From assembly GCA_020054865.1 (NCBI GenBank), contig JAIHAR010000003.1, positions 1 through 39,644 of the forward strand: a stretch of 39,644 bases of DNA. Direction: 5' to 3'. The notes beneath the pieces were generated by a model. The model was not told where the DNA came from, did not search any database, and worked only from the letters and a program-made list of their open reading frames with translations. This stretch comes from Deferribacteraceae bacterium. GTDB lineage: Bacteria; Chrysiogenota; Deferribacteres; Deferribacterales; Deferrivibrionaceae. Below are positions 16,274-24,342 of this stretch, in pieces. Position 1 is the stretch's first letter. The number at the start of each line of letters is the position of its first letter. The translations under genes were made by a program, and so were the position numbers.

Positions 16274-18391
16274 ATGATTAAAACAGATTTATTAGAAAAA
16301 TTAAATAAAGAGCCAAAATTATCTGCTAATGCTATTACTGTTTTGAAGAAAAGGTATCTAAGAAAGGATGAAAGCGGCAATGTTGTGGAGACGCCTCAGG
16401 GGATGTTTCAGAGAGTAGCAATAAATATTGCTACTGCTGAATTAAAATATGGCTTCGAATCTAAATATGAAGAGTACGCATTTAAATTTTATGATATGAT
16501 GGTTGATTTAAAATTTTTGCCTAATTCACCTACGCTTATGAATGCAGGCAAAGAGTTGCAGCAGTTGTCAGCGTGCTTTGTTTTACCTGTAGAAGATTCA
16601 CTTGATAAGATTTTTGAGTCTGTCAAGCATACAGCACTTATCCATAAGTCAGGGGGAGGTACAGGGTTTTCTTTTTCAAGGCTTAGACCAAAAGACGATG
16701 TTGTAAAATCGACAAAGGGTGTCTCAAGTGGTCCTGTATCCTTTATGAGTGTCTTTGATTCTGCTACTGAAACAATAAAACAGGGTGGTACAAGGCGCGG
16801 TGCAAACATGGGGATTTTAAGGGTGGATCATCCTGATATTATGGAATTTATTTATGCGAAACAGGATAAAAGTAAGCTCACAAACTTTAATCTTTCTGTA
16901 GCTGTTACAGAAGAATTTATGGAAAAGGTTTTAAAAAATGAAGAATATGAGCTCAAAAATCCGAAGACCGGTAAAGTTGTGAAAAAATTAAATGCAAAAG
17001 ATGTTTTCGACCAGATGGTCAAGCTTGCTTGGGAAGGTGGTGATCCAGGAATAGTTTTTATTGATAGAATAAATAAATTTAACCCAACACCTAATGAAGG
17101 GGAGATAGAAAGTACTAACCCTTGTGGTGAACAGCCACTTTTACCTTATGAATCATGTAATTTAGGTTCAATTAATCTTGGTAAGTTTGTAAAAAATAAT
17201 GATATTGATTGGGATGACTTAAAATATGTAATTCATACCGGTGTAAGATTTCTTGACAACGTTATAGATATGAATTGTTATCCAATTGATGAAATAGACA
17301 AAATGACAAAGAAAAATAGAAAAATAGGACTTGGGGTAATGGGTTTTGCTGATATGCTTGCATTGCTTGATATCCCTTACGACTCTGATGAGGCTATAGG
17401 TTTGGCTGAAAAGGTCATGAAATTTATTCAGGATGAAGGTAGACTTGCTTCATCTGAGCTTGCAAAAGAAAGGGGCAATTTTCCAAATTTTGAAGAAAGT
17501 ATTTATCCTAAACTAGGTTATGAGTATATGAGAAATGCAACAGTTACCACTATTGCACCTACAGGTACAATATCTATCATTTCAGGTTGTTCTAGCGGAG
17601 TTGAACCGTATTTTGCAATTGCCTTTTATAGAAATGTTATGGATAACAACAAATTGGTAGAGGTCAATCCGATATTTAAAGAAAGAGCAAAAAAAGAGGG
17701 CTTTTTCACTAAAGAGCTTATGGATAAAATAGCTAATGCAGGTACATTACACGATATTAAGGAGATACCTTCCCACATAAAAAAGGTCTTTGTTACGGCA
17801 CATGAAATAGCTCCAGTATGGCATGTCAAGATGCAGGCTGCATTTCAAAAATACACCGATAATGCCGTAAGTAAAACTGTAAATTTTCCCAATGAGGCGA
17901 CGATTGATGATGTAAGGGATGTTTATATACTTGCTTACAAGTTAGGGTGTAAAGGGATAACGATATATCGTGATGGAAGTCGTGATGCACAGGTGATTAA
18001 CCTTGGGACAAGGGAAAAGAGTGCTAAAGAGGAGGTCGTTCAGGAGTATCATGGTGTTTTTAAGCCAAGACCAAGACCAAAGGTGTTGTTTGGTAAAACT
18101 CTCGAGATGATGACCGGCTGTGGTAAATTGTATGTTACAATTAACTTCGATGAGAACAATGAGCCATTTGAAGTGTTTACAAGTATGGGTAAGGCCGGAG
18201 GCTGTGCTCAGAGCCAATGCGAGGCCATAGGAAGACTTATTTCACTTGTTTTTAGGTTAATAAAGTATATTTTAGCACTGTTTGATGTACTAAGAAAATT
18301 TTTTCCATCAGGATCTAAAGGCCCGCTACCAACTACTAAATACCAGCTTCCTTTAGATGTTTTATCTCCCTGTCTAATTATTGAAGGGTAA
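16274..18391 (+). CDS. nrdJ: Class II ribonucleotide reductase NrdJ, C-terminally truncated
   Basis: Adenosylcobalamin-dependent ribonucleotide reductase, making deoxyribonucleotides independently of oxygen. Visible family motifs are FLPNSPTLMNAG, LSACFVLPVEDS, SGGGTGFSFSRLRP, NPCGEQPLLPYESCNLGS (containing the cysteine of the thiyl radical), APTGTISIISGCSSGVEP and GCKGITIYRDGSR. Homology runs to EAIGRLISLVFR at about residue 661 (base 18256). After that the reading frame passes into the antisense of a truncated PilY1 gene and gives about 44 unrelated residues. The usual C-terminal region, including the redox-active and zinc-ribbon cysteines that re-reduce the active site, is therefore missing. 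Unless this is an assembly fault, the enzyme is probably inactive or impaired and another reductase would be needed. CGGAGG precedes the ATG. Confidence 0.88.
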   Translation: MIKTDLLEKLNKEPKLSANAITVLKKRYLRKDESGNVVETPQGMFQRVAINIATAELKYGFESKYEEYAFKFYDMMVDLKFLPNSPTLMNAGKELQQLSACFVLPVEDSLDKIFESVKHTALIHKSGGGTGFSFSRLRPKDDVVKSTKGVSSGPVSFMSVFDSATETIKQGGTRRGANMGILRVDHPDIMEFIYAKQDKSKLTNFNLSVAVTEEFMEKVLKNEEYELKNPKTGKVVKKLNAKDVFDQMVKLAWEGGDPGIVFIDRINKFNPTPNEGEIESTNPCGEQPLLPYESCNLGSINLGKFVKNNDIDWDDLKYVIHTGVRFLDNVIDMNCYPIDEIDKMTKKNRKIGLGVMGFADMLALLDIPYDSDEAIGLAEKVMKFIQDEGRLASSELAKERGNFPNFEESIYPKLGYEYMRNATVTTIAPTGTISIISGCSSGVEPYFAIAFYRNVMDNNKLVEVNPIFKERAKKEGFFTKELMDKIANAGTLHDIKEIPSHIKKVFVTAHEIAPVWHVKMQAAFQKYTDNAVSKTVNFPNEATIDDVRDVYILAYKLGCKGITIYRDGSRDAQVINLGTREKSAKEEVVQEYHGVFKPRPRPKVLFGKTLEMMTGCGKLYVTINFDENNEPFEVFTSMGKAGGCAQSQCEAIGRLISLVFRLIKYILALFDVLRKFFPSGSKGPLPTTKYQLPLDVLSPCLIIEG

Positions 18392-20982
18392 GATAGTGTG
18401 AGTGTATTATCTGGTAGTTGGTATTCCCACAGTAATTTTGGCTGTTCAGGTGTTGTAACATCAATTGCAAATATAGAAGAGCTATACGTATTATCAGTAA
18501 TTATTTTTTTACCACCGAACCCCATCATTCCGATTAAAACTGTCCTCCAAGAATCCTTTTTATCTTGTTCATCACCAATTGAAGCATCAATTAGCATAAA
18601 CCTGTAATCAACCTTAGGTACGTGGCATGCTTTCCCTTCTTCAAAATACCATTGTAGATATGGTAACGCATTTTTAGGGATAAAAGCCCATAGCTCTTGG
18701 CCTAAGCTCGTGTTGTTGTCAGGGTAAACTTCAGCAACAGAATTAGAATCACTACTATCTTTTATTTTACCACTGGCAAATGCATGAAGCATGCCATCAT
18801 TAGCGCCAACAAATAATAGATTTTCTCTTTTTGTAACTATATCAGAATTTACAAATGAATGGTAAGTACTATCATTGTAAATTAAATCATAAGCATTGAC
18901 CTGTTGGTTTTTTAAAACAATTGGTGTTGAGTTAATAATATCTCCTAATTTATATACTCCACTGCCAGTATTCCTACTTCTTGTATCAGAATAATCAATC
19001 CCTCTTATGAAGTTTATTAATTTTTCTGTTGATGATGTATCAAGCCCCCAAACGTTAGAAATATAATTAACTGTATCAGAGTTTGTATTAATAAAATTAT
19101 TGTCTAATGTATATGTACAATTAACTGTACAATCTTTATTATATGCTATTTTTCTATTTTCTGCATTGGTGTTTTTTAATACACTAGCAGCACTCCAGAT
19201 TGGATTTAGATTTTTAAGGTTGTATCCATCTCCGCTTGGTAAATCACATGAATCAGGGATAAGATCAGAGTCACTGTCATCAATTTTAAATCCTCTCGTT
19301 TCTCCAAGTGTGTCTAAAAATTTAAAAATCAAAATACTATCAGTGGCTAACTCTAACTTATTATTTTCATTAGAATCCTCTCTTATATTATCCTTATCAT
19401 CAATGAAGTAAGTTTTTATATCACCAATCCAATTTATTTGAGTATTATTATCTTCAAATTGTGGATAATAATAAGCTTGATAAAGCATCGAAGTTTCACG
19501 CTTTTCTGTAGAAACCGTTGCTATAGCAGTACCTGAATTTGCTCTTTTTAATATATCGTCAAATATTGCTATTAATTGTTCTTTTAATTCTAGAGCATTT
19601 TTTGCACTAAAAAAAGTATCTGGCAATCCATCTGGGCTTGACGTCCTATTTAAATTATCTATTGCATCCCAGTCTGAGTGAGAAGAGGGCAAAGTTTCAC
19701 ATGCGCTACCTTTGCCATAACCAGCATCAACCATTTGGCAACTATTATCTGGGTAGTCTGATGTTCCCCCTGGCCACTCGGAACCTGAAATATCTTTATC
19801 AAATGCACCATACATCGCCACATTTTGCAAAGAAGTTATACCTGTACCTTCAAGAAACATTCCAAAAGAATATACTGCATCTATATTTACAAAAATATTA
19901 TCCTTGTTTCTTATACCACCAAGATGCATCTTGTGTGCAGGAACAACTGGATCCGGTGAATTGCCATTAATATCAAGGTCATCAATATTATTTGAAGGAG
20001 TATTCCATTGTCCATCTGATGCAAGTATTACATAATTACTAGAACATGGTGCAAATTGACATTTCAATCCATTACCATCTCCATTATTGCATATCCACAA
20101 AGGATCTTTAAAATGATTTGAGTTATCAGATCCTTTATCAGGGTCTAATCCTCCATATTGAGCATCATTTTGTAAGTAATAATTCCAAACATCCCACATA
20201 GCAGGCCCTGAAGGGGTACTACCACTAACTGTAACGGTATTAATGGAAGTTATTAAATTTTTATAAGGATATGACGTATCAGTGCTATTTGCAGTCAAAA
20301 AATCACCAACATAAACGCTTCTTCCATTATTAGAAATACCATTACCTGCGAAAAACATAATTCCTATTCTAGGTCTATTTTCTTTTTCTTTAAGCTGATA
20401 TAGGACTGCATCCATAATGCCATGATGGCTTGTGTTATCATACAAAGGTAGTTCTATTTTAATACCATTATAACTTTCAATAGTACATGTGTTTCCTGTA
20501 CAAGCTATTTCAGGATCACACTTTTGAGTATTACCAACTGCTCCTGGACATTCTGCAGGTACACCACCAGTCATTGCCCACTGAAAAATGTCAATACGTG
20601 TCATATAGTTCCAGTTTAAACAAGAACCGCTGGCAATTGTATTTACACCAGGATTAGTATATTGCCATAAGTTCTCATCACAGCCAGAGTGAGTTACATT
20701 TGTTTCTATCCATTTATAACTATTATTAACTTTTACAAACTTGTAAACTTTTTTTGGGTCAAATAAACCTTCGTAATTTTTACTTGAGTCATATTTTTCA
20801 TAATATGCATACCAACTCATACTGCCGCTAATATCTAAAGCAATCATAACTGTTGGAGGAACAGACGCAGTAAATGTTGCCGGTATGTAAGAATAGTCTG
20901 TACAGCTATTTGCTGAGATTGCTTTTTGAGCTTGTATAAAGTATAAAGAGAACAATAAAATATAAAATATTACTTTTTTCAT
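18208..20982 (-). CDS. pilY1: PilY1-like protein, copy B, 3'-truncated
   Basis: A 924-residue reading frame closely related to the full-length PilY1 at 8548-12444. It has a signal peptide, a von Willebrand A domain with DISGS (D50, S52, S54), GSTPSGPAMWDV and ASDGQWN, the acidic DDSDSDLIPDSCDLPSG segment, and propeller motifs through WRTVLIGMMGFGGKKI and SWYLVVGSGPLDPDG. Similarity stops at KIYFINL (about base 18253). The last 15 or so residues are read through the antisense of nrdJ, and the stop lies inside nrdJ sequence. About 370 residues are missing compared with copy A, including the DxDxDxxxD calcium loop. The prepilin genes that follow copy A are absent here. It is probably a pseudogene or a calcium-blind variant. 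Confidence 0.88.
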   Translation of the reverse strand: MKKVIFYILLFSLYFIQAQKAISANSCTDYSYIPATFTASVPPTVMIALDISGSMSWYAYYEKYDSSKNYEGLFDPKKVYKFVKVNNSYKWIETNVTHSGCDENLWQYTNPGVNTIASGSCLNWNYMTRIDIFQWAMTGGVPAECPGAVGNTQKCDPEIACTGNTCTIESYNGIKIELPLYDNTSHHGIMDAVLYQLKEKENRPRIGIMFFAGNGISNNGRSVYVGDFLTANSTDTSYPYKNLITSINTVTVSGSTPSGPAMWDVWNYYLQNDAQYGGLDPDKGSDNSNHFKDPLWICNNGDGNGLKCQFAPCSSNYVILASDGQWNTPSNNIDDLDINGNSPDPVVPAHKMHLGGIRNKDNIFVNIDAVYSFGMFLEGTGITSLQNVAMYGAFDKDISGSEWPGGTSDYPDNSCQMVDAGYGKGSACETLPSSHSDWDAIDNLNRTSSPDGLPDTFFSAKNALELKEQLIAIFDDILKRANSGTAIATVSTEKRETSMLYQAYYYPQFEDNNTQINWIGDIKTYFIDDKDNIREDSNENNKLELATDSILIFKFLDTLGETRGFKIDDSDSDLIPDSCDLPSGDGYNLKNLNPIWSAASVLKNTNAENRKIAYNKDCTVNCTYTLDNNFINTNSDTVNYISNVWGLDTSSTEKLINFIRGIDYSDTRSRNTGSGVYKLGDIINSTPIVLKNQQVNAYDLIYNDSTYHSFVNSDIVTKRENLLFVGANDGMLHAFASGKIKDSSDSNSVAEVYPDNNTSLGQELWAFIPKNALPYLQWYFEEGKACHVPKVDYRFMLIDASIGDEQDKKDSWRTVLIGMMGFGGKKIITDNTYSSSIFAIDVTTPEQPKLLWEYQLPDNTLTLSYPSIIRQGDKTSKGSWYLVVGSGPLDPDGKNFLSTSNSAKIYFINLKTSEISLPMASHWL

Positions 20983-20986
20983 TTAA

Positions 20987-21259
20987 TCACCTCAAAGGCA
21001 TTGAATTTAAATGGTGTAAGACATCTTTGCATTGATTTTCTTCTACTAAAACAGATATACTATTGCCAGGTTGTAAGTTATTTATAAAATTTAAATCATT
21101 TGAATATATCTTTACTTGTTTGTTGCAATTTCTATTATTAGGTTGTACGACAATATATTGGTTATTTTTTTCTATAACTGTCCCTATAATGATAAGATTG
21201 TCGAAAGCATTCAACAGTAAAGAATAAAATGTAAAAACAAATACAAAAATCATTTTCAT
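20987..21259 (-). CDS. Small exported protein paired with PilY1 (copy B)
   Basis: A 90-residue paralog of the 98-residue protein at 8246-8542. Its signal peptide is residues 1-18 (MKMIFVFVFTFYSLLLNA). FDNLIIIGTVIEK aligns with LDNLVLRGVVSEI of copy A, and the two cysteines (NRNCNK, ENQCKD) fall at matching places, as do IYS and SVLVEEN. GAGGTG precedes the ATG. The stop is four bases from the PilY1 copy B start, the same tight pairing as in copy A. Function unknown; the repeated pairing argues for a role with PilY1 in the periplasm. Confidence 0.8.
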   Translation of the reverse strand: MKMIFVFVFTFYSLLLNAFDNLIIIGTVIEKNNQYIVVQPNNRNCNKQVKIYSNDLNFINNLQPGNSISVLVEENQCKDVLHHLNSMPLR

Positions 21260-21283
21260 AGCTCACCTCTTTGCTACTAATGT

Positions 21284-21319
21284 ATATTATCTACCATAAA
21301 AAAATCGTGAAAATTTAAA
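21284..21319 (-). promoter_or_regulatory. Conserved promoter element of pilus module B
   Basis: The minus-strand copy of the 25-base block in front of module A (8171-8195), again followed after five bases by TAATAT (21289-21284). The flanking sequence differs between copies, so conservation of this block and its spacing points to a working promoter or regulator site. Confidence 0.6.
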
Positions 21320-21377
21320 CTTTCCCAAATTATACCACAATTTTTTGTTTTGGTAAGTAAAATTTATGTGTTTTGGT

Positions 21378-21407
21378 TTGACATAAACAATTGTTTGCTG
21401 GTAATCT
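21378..21407 (+). promoter_or_regulatory. Promoter of the PrmA-like gene, probably leaderless
   Basis: TTGACA (21378-21383) and an extended -10 TGGTAATCT (box 21402-21407) lie 18 bases apart. The ATG at 21414 is seven bases after the -10 box, so transcription should begin at or next to the start codon. No Shine-Dalgarno is visible. The 12-base palindrome AAACAATTGTTT (21385-21396) lies in the spacer. Confidence 0.5.
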
Positions 21408-21413
21408 GGCTTT

Positions 21414-21953
21414 ATGAATAAAGAGAGCGTTTTTTGTTACGAGATAAAAGGGGAAAAGTTTAAAATCATTACAGGTGCATTTGGTAGCGGTGAGCATGAA
21501 ACTACCCTTGGGTGTGTGAAATTTATTGAGTCTCTTGATTTGAAAGGGAAAACGTTTCTTGATGTTGGATGCGGGACAGGGATTTTGTCGGTAGCAGCTT
21601 TAAAATGCGGTGCAAGGTATGCAGTCGCTTTTGACATATCTTTCAAAGCCTGTGAGACTTGCAGGGTAAATGCAAAACTTAATGATATTGACAATATTTA
21701 TGTTGTTTGCGGTGACAACAGATGCATAGACTCAGATTTTGATGTAATTGTTGCAAACATATATGTTGAAATATTATTGGAGCTGATTGATTTCAATAAA
21801 AAATGTCTTAAGAAAAGTGGAACATTAATTTTATCTGGCATACCGGTTGAAGAAGCATATACCGTAAAATCAAGATATATTGATGCAGGTTTTATCTTTG
21901 AAAAAGCAAAGTACCATGAAGACTTCGTAACAATGCAATTTCAAAAACTATGA
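21414..21953 (+). CDS. PrmA-like methyltransferase lacking the N-terminal domain
   Basis: A 179-residue class I SAM-dependent methyltransferase. GAFGSGEHETTLGCVKFIE corresponds to the PrmA motif FGTGxHxTT, FLDVGCGTGILSVAALKCGA is motif I, and DVIVANIYVEIL carries the PrmA-type N-I catalytic strand. Ribosomal protein L11 methyltransferases are usually near 290 residues, with an N-terminal substrate-recognition domain of roughly 100 residues that is absent here. It may therefore be a minimal L11 methyltransferase or have another protein substrate. The promoter is immediately upstream, so the short N-terminus is not an obvious start error. Its 3' end overlaps that of the convergent decarboxylase gene by six bases. 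Confidence 0.8.
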   Translation: MNKESVFCYEIKGEKFKIITGAFGSGEHETTLGCVKFIESLDLKGKTFLDVGCGTGILSVAALKCGARYAVAFDISFKACETCRVNAKLNDIDNIYVVCGDNRCIDSDFDVIVANIYVEILLELIDFNKKCLKKSGTLILSGIPVEEAYTVKSRYIDAGFIFEKAKYHEDFVTMQFQKL

Positions 21954-23117
21954 AATTCTGTTTTTATAATCAAAATAGCTGAAATCCTTTTGATATGTTA
22001 TGTTAAAATTCCTGTCAAAATAAATTATTGAGGGCAGTTCAATCCCGTTAAAAGTGGTATTTTTAACAAAAGAGTAAAGTGCCATATCAAGAAGCACAAG
22101 CCTGTCCCCTATCTTTAATGGATTTTTAAACGAATAGGTGCCTATAAAATCCCCTGCAAGGCATGATATTCCACCAAGTTTGTAAGTATATTTGTAAACA
22201 CCTGGCTTCTCAGCACCAATAATTTTTGGGGTGTAGGGCATTGCCAGCACATCTGGCATATGGGTTTCCGCTGAAGAGTCCAGAATTGCAATATCAATAC
22301 CGTTTGAAATAATATCAAGCACTTCAGTAACAAATACCCCGGCATTCAATACCACAGCTTCGCCAGGCTCAAGATAAACTTGAATATTATCGTATTTTTT
22401 TCTAAATGTGTTGATAGTGTTTATCAAAAGATTTACGTCATAGTCATCTCTTGTTATATGGTGTCCACCGCCAAAGTTTACCCACTTAAGTTTGTTGATA
22501 TATTTGCCAAATCTTTTTTCAAAACTTTCAAGTACCCTTACAAGCACATCTGCATTTTGCTCACACATAGCATGAAAGTGAAAACCATCCACTTGAGAAA
22601 TGTCAAAATCTTTCAAATCTTCAGGATTTATTCCAAACCTTGAGCCAACTGCACAAGGGTCATAAAGCTCAACTTCCACTTCCGAATGGCCGGGGTTTAC
22701 TCTGAGGCCTACCTGCTTTCCACTTAATTTTGCTGATTTTGCATATTTGTTAAACTGGTTTATGGAGTTAAAAATAATAAAATCTGAATATTGAAGCACC
22801 TCATCAAACTGCCTTTCTGTAAAGGCAGGGGCGAATGTGTGCACTTCTTTGCCAAACTCTTCTCTTCCAAGCCTTGCTTCTACCGGTCCGCTTGCACATA
22901 CGCCGTGAAGATATTTTTTTATAATCTGAAATCCATATGGCTGGGCAAAAGCTTTGAGTGCAAGAATAATTTTGGCACCGGTACTTTTTTGAACATGGTC
23001 AAGTATCTGGCAATTTTCTTCAATTTTATTTTCACTGATAAGATAGCAGGGTGTTTTCACCCTGCCGGTAATTTCTTCAGGAAAGTATTTTTCAGCTAAT
23101 TCTATAAATTTTTTCAT
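21948..23117 (-). CDS. nspC: Carboxynorspermidine/carboxyspermidine decarboxylase
   Basis: A 389-residue PLP-dependent fold III decarboxylase. The N-terminal KTPCYLISENKIEEN and ILALKAFAQPYGF (with the PLP lysine), CASGPVEARLG, VGLRVNPGHSEVEVELYDPC, WVNFGGGHHIT and the YLEPGEAV phosphate loop are NspC hallmarks. It removes CO2 from carboxyspermidine to give spermidine, or from carboxynorspermidine to give norspermidine. It overlaps the stop of the upstream carboxy(nor)spermidine synthase gene by four bases (ATGA type), as expected for consecutive enzymes. It is the last gene of the six-gene minus-strand operon. Confidence 0.94.
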   Translation of the reverse strand: MKKFIELAEKYFPEEITGRVKTPCYLISENKIEENCQILDHVQKSTGAKIILALKAFAQPYGFQIIKKYLHGVCASGPVEARLGREEFGKEVHTFAPAFTERQFDEVLQYSDFIIFNSINQFNKYAKSAKLSGKQVGLRVNPGHSEVEVELYDPCAVGSRFGINPEDLKDFDISQVDGFHFHAMCEQNADVLVRVLESFEKRFGKYINKLKWVNFGGGHHITRDDYDVNLLINTINTFRKKYDNIQVYLEPGEAVVLNAGVFVTEVLDIISNGIDIAILDSSAETHMPDVLAMPYTPKIIGAEKPGVYKYTYKLGGISCLAGDFIGTYSFKNPLKIGDRLVLLDMALYSFVKNTTFNGIELPSIIYFDRNFNITYQKDFSYFDYKNRIS

Positions 23118-24331
23118 TCTGGAAGGTTCCCTTCAAAATCAACAATTTCCCATGGCAAGCCATATTTATTAAGAGCTTCCATAAATTTGTCAGGGTCAAG
23201 CTGCTCTACATTAAACACACCTGCGCCTTTCCATTCTCCTGTCAAAAACATCATAGCGCCAATCATTGCAGGTACACCGGTGGTGTATGAAACAGCCTGT
23301 GCCTGCACCTCTTTGTATGCTTCGGCATGGTCGCATACGTTGTAAATATATTTTTTAAATCTCTTTCCATCCTTCTTGCCGTCAAAAACACAACCGATAA
23401 CAGTCTTACCTGTATAATTTTCTCCGAGGGTGCCGGGGTCAGGCAAAAGTGCCTTTAAAAATTTTAAAGGAACGACCTTGCAACCTTCATAATCCACTTC
23501 ATCAATTCTCGTCATACCGACATTTTGCAATACTTTCAGGTGAGTAAGATAATTTTGCGAAAATGTCATCCAGAAACGAATCCTTTTTAAGCCTTTGATA
23601 TTTTTTACAAGTGACTCAAGCTCTTCATGATACAAAAGATAACTTTCACGTGGGCCAGCTACAGGATAGTCAAAAGTAAAATGCACTGAGCCATCTTCAA
23701 TTATCGGTGGAGTTTCTACCCATTTTCCATCACTCCAGTGTCTGACCACCTGTGTAACTTCCCTTATATTGATTTCCGGGTTGAAATTTGTTGCAAAAGG
23801 ATGTCCGTGATCGCCAGCATTACAGTCGAGGATATCGATATAGTTTATTTCATCGTATAAATGTTTTTGTGCATAGGCACAAAATATATTTGTTACGCCC
23901 GGGTCAAATCCGCAACCTAAAATTGCCATAAGCCCTTTTTCCTTAAATTTGTCCTGGTAAGCCCACTGCCAGCTGTATTCAAAATGTGCTTCATCTTTTG
24001 GCTCATAGTTTGCTGTATCAAGATAGTTTACACCTGCCTCAAAGCACGCATCCATAATGGTCAAATCCTGATAGGGCAAAGCTACATTTATTACGAGGTC
24101 TGGTTTGTATTTTTTCAATAATGTTACAAGCTCACTTACATTATCAGCGTCAACCTGTTCAACTTTGATATCTACATTGTAATTTTTTTTGACTTCTTTT
24201 GCAATTTGCTCACATTTTGAAAGTGTTCTGCTTGCAAGGCAGATTTCAGTGAATACTTCCGGTAGAGAGGCACATTTTTTTGCAACGACATTTCCTACTC
24301 CACCTGCTCCAATGATAACTACTTTTCCCAT
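23114..24331 (-). CDS. Carboxynorspermidine/carboxyspermidine synthase (saccharopine dehydrogenase family)
   Basis: A 405-residue NADPH-dependent enzyme that condenses aspartate semialdehyde with putrescine (or diaminopropane) to carboxyspermidine (or carboxynorspermidine). The N-terminal Rossmann motif is VVIIGAGGVGNVVAKKCA. NVALPYQDLTIMDACFEAGVNYLDTANYE and LGCGFDPGVTNIFCAYA are typical of the saccharopine dehydrogenase superfamily branch used in polyamine synthesis. AAAGGAG lies upstream of the ATG. It stands between arginine decarboxylase (11 bases upstream) and the cognate decarboxylase (4-base overlap), which fixes the function better than homology alone. Confidence 0.93.
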   Translation of the reverse strand: MGKVVIIGAGGVGNVVAKKCASLPEVFTEICLASRTLSKCEQIAKEVKKNYNVDIKVEQVDADNVSELVTLLKKYKPDLVINVALPYQDLTIMDACFEAGVNYLDTANYEPKDEAHFEYSWQWAYQDKFKEKGLMAILGCGFDPGVTNIFCAYAQKHLYDEINYIDILDCNAGDHGHPFATNFNPEINIREVTQVVRHWSDGKWVETPPIIEDGSVHFTFDYPVAGPRESYLLYHEELESLVKNIKGLKRIRFWMTFSQNYLTHLKVLQNVGMTRIDEVDYEGCKVVPLKFLKALLPDPGTLGENYTGKTVIGCVFDGKKDGKRFKKYIYNVCDHAEAYKEVQAQAVSYTTGVPAMIGAMMFLTGEWKGAGVFNVEQLDPDKFMEALNKYGLPWEIVDFEGNLPE

Positions 24332-24342
24332 ACCAACTCCTT

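Noticed and set aside
18398-20000. Plus-strand open frames opposite PilY1 copy B
   Set aside because: They are antisense shadows of a gene with clear homology to copy A; no ribosome sites or recognisable motifs.
8246-21259. Mobile element explanation for the duplicated PilY1 modules
   Set aside because: No transposase, integrase, terminal inverted repeats or target duplications are visible at the edges of either module.
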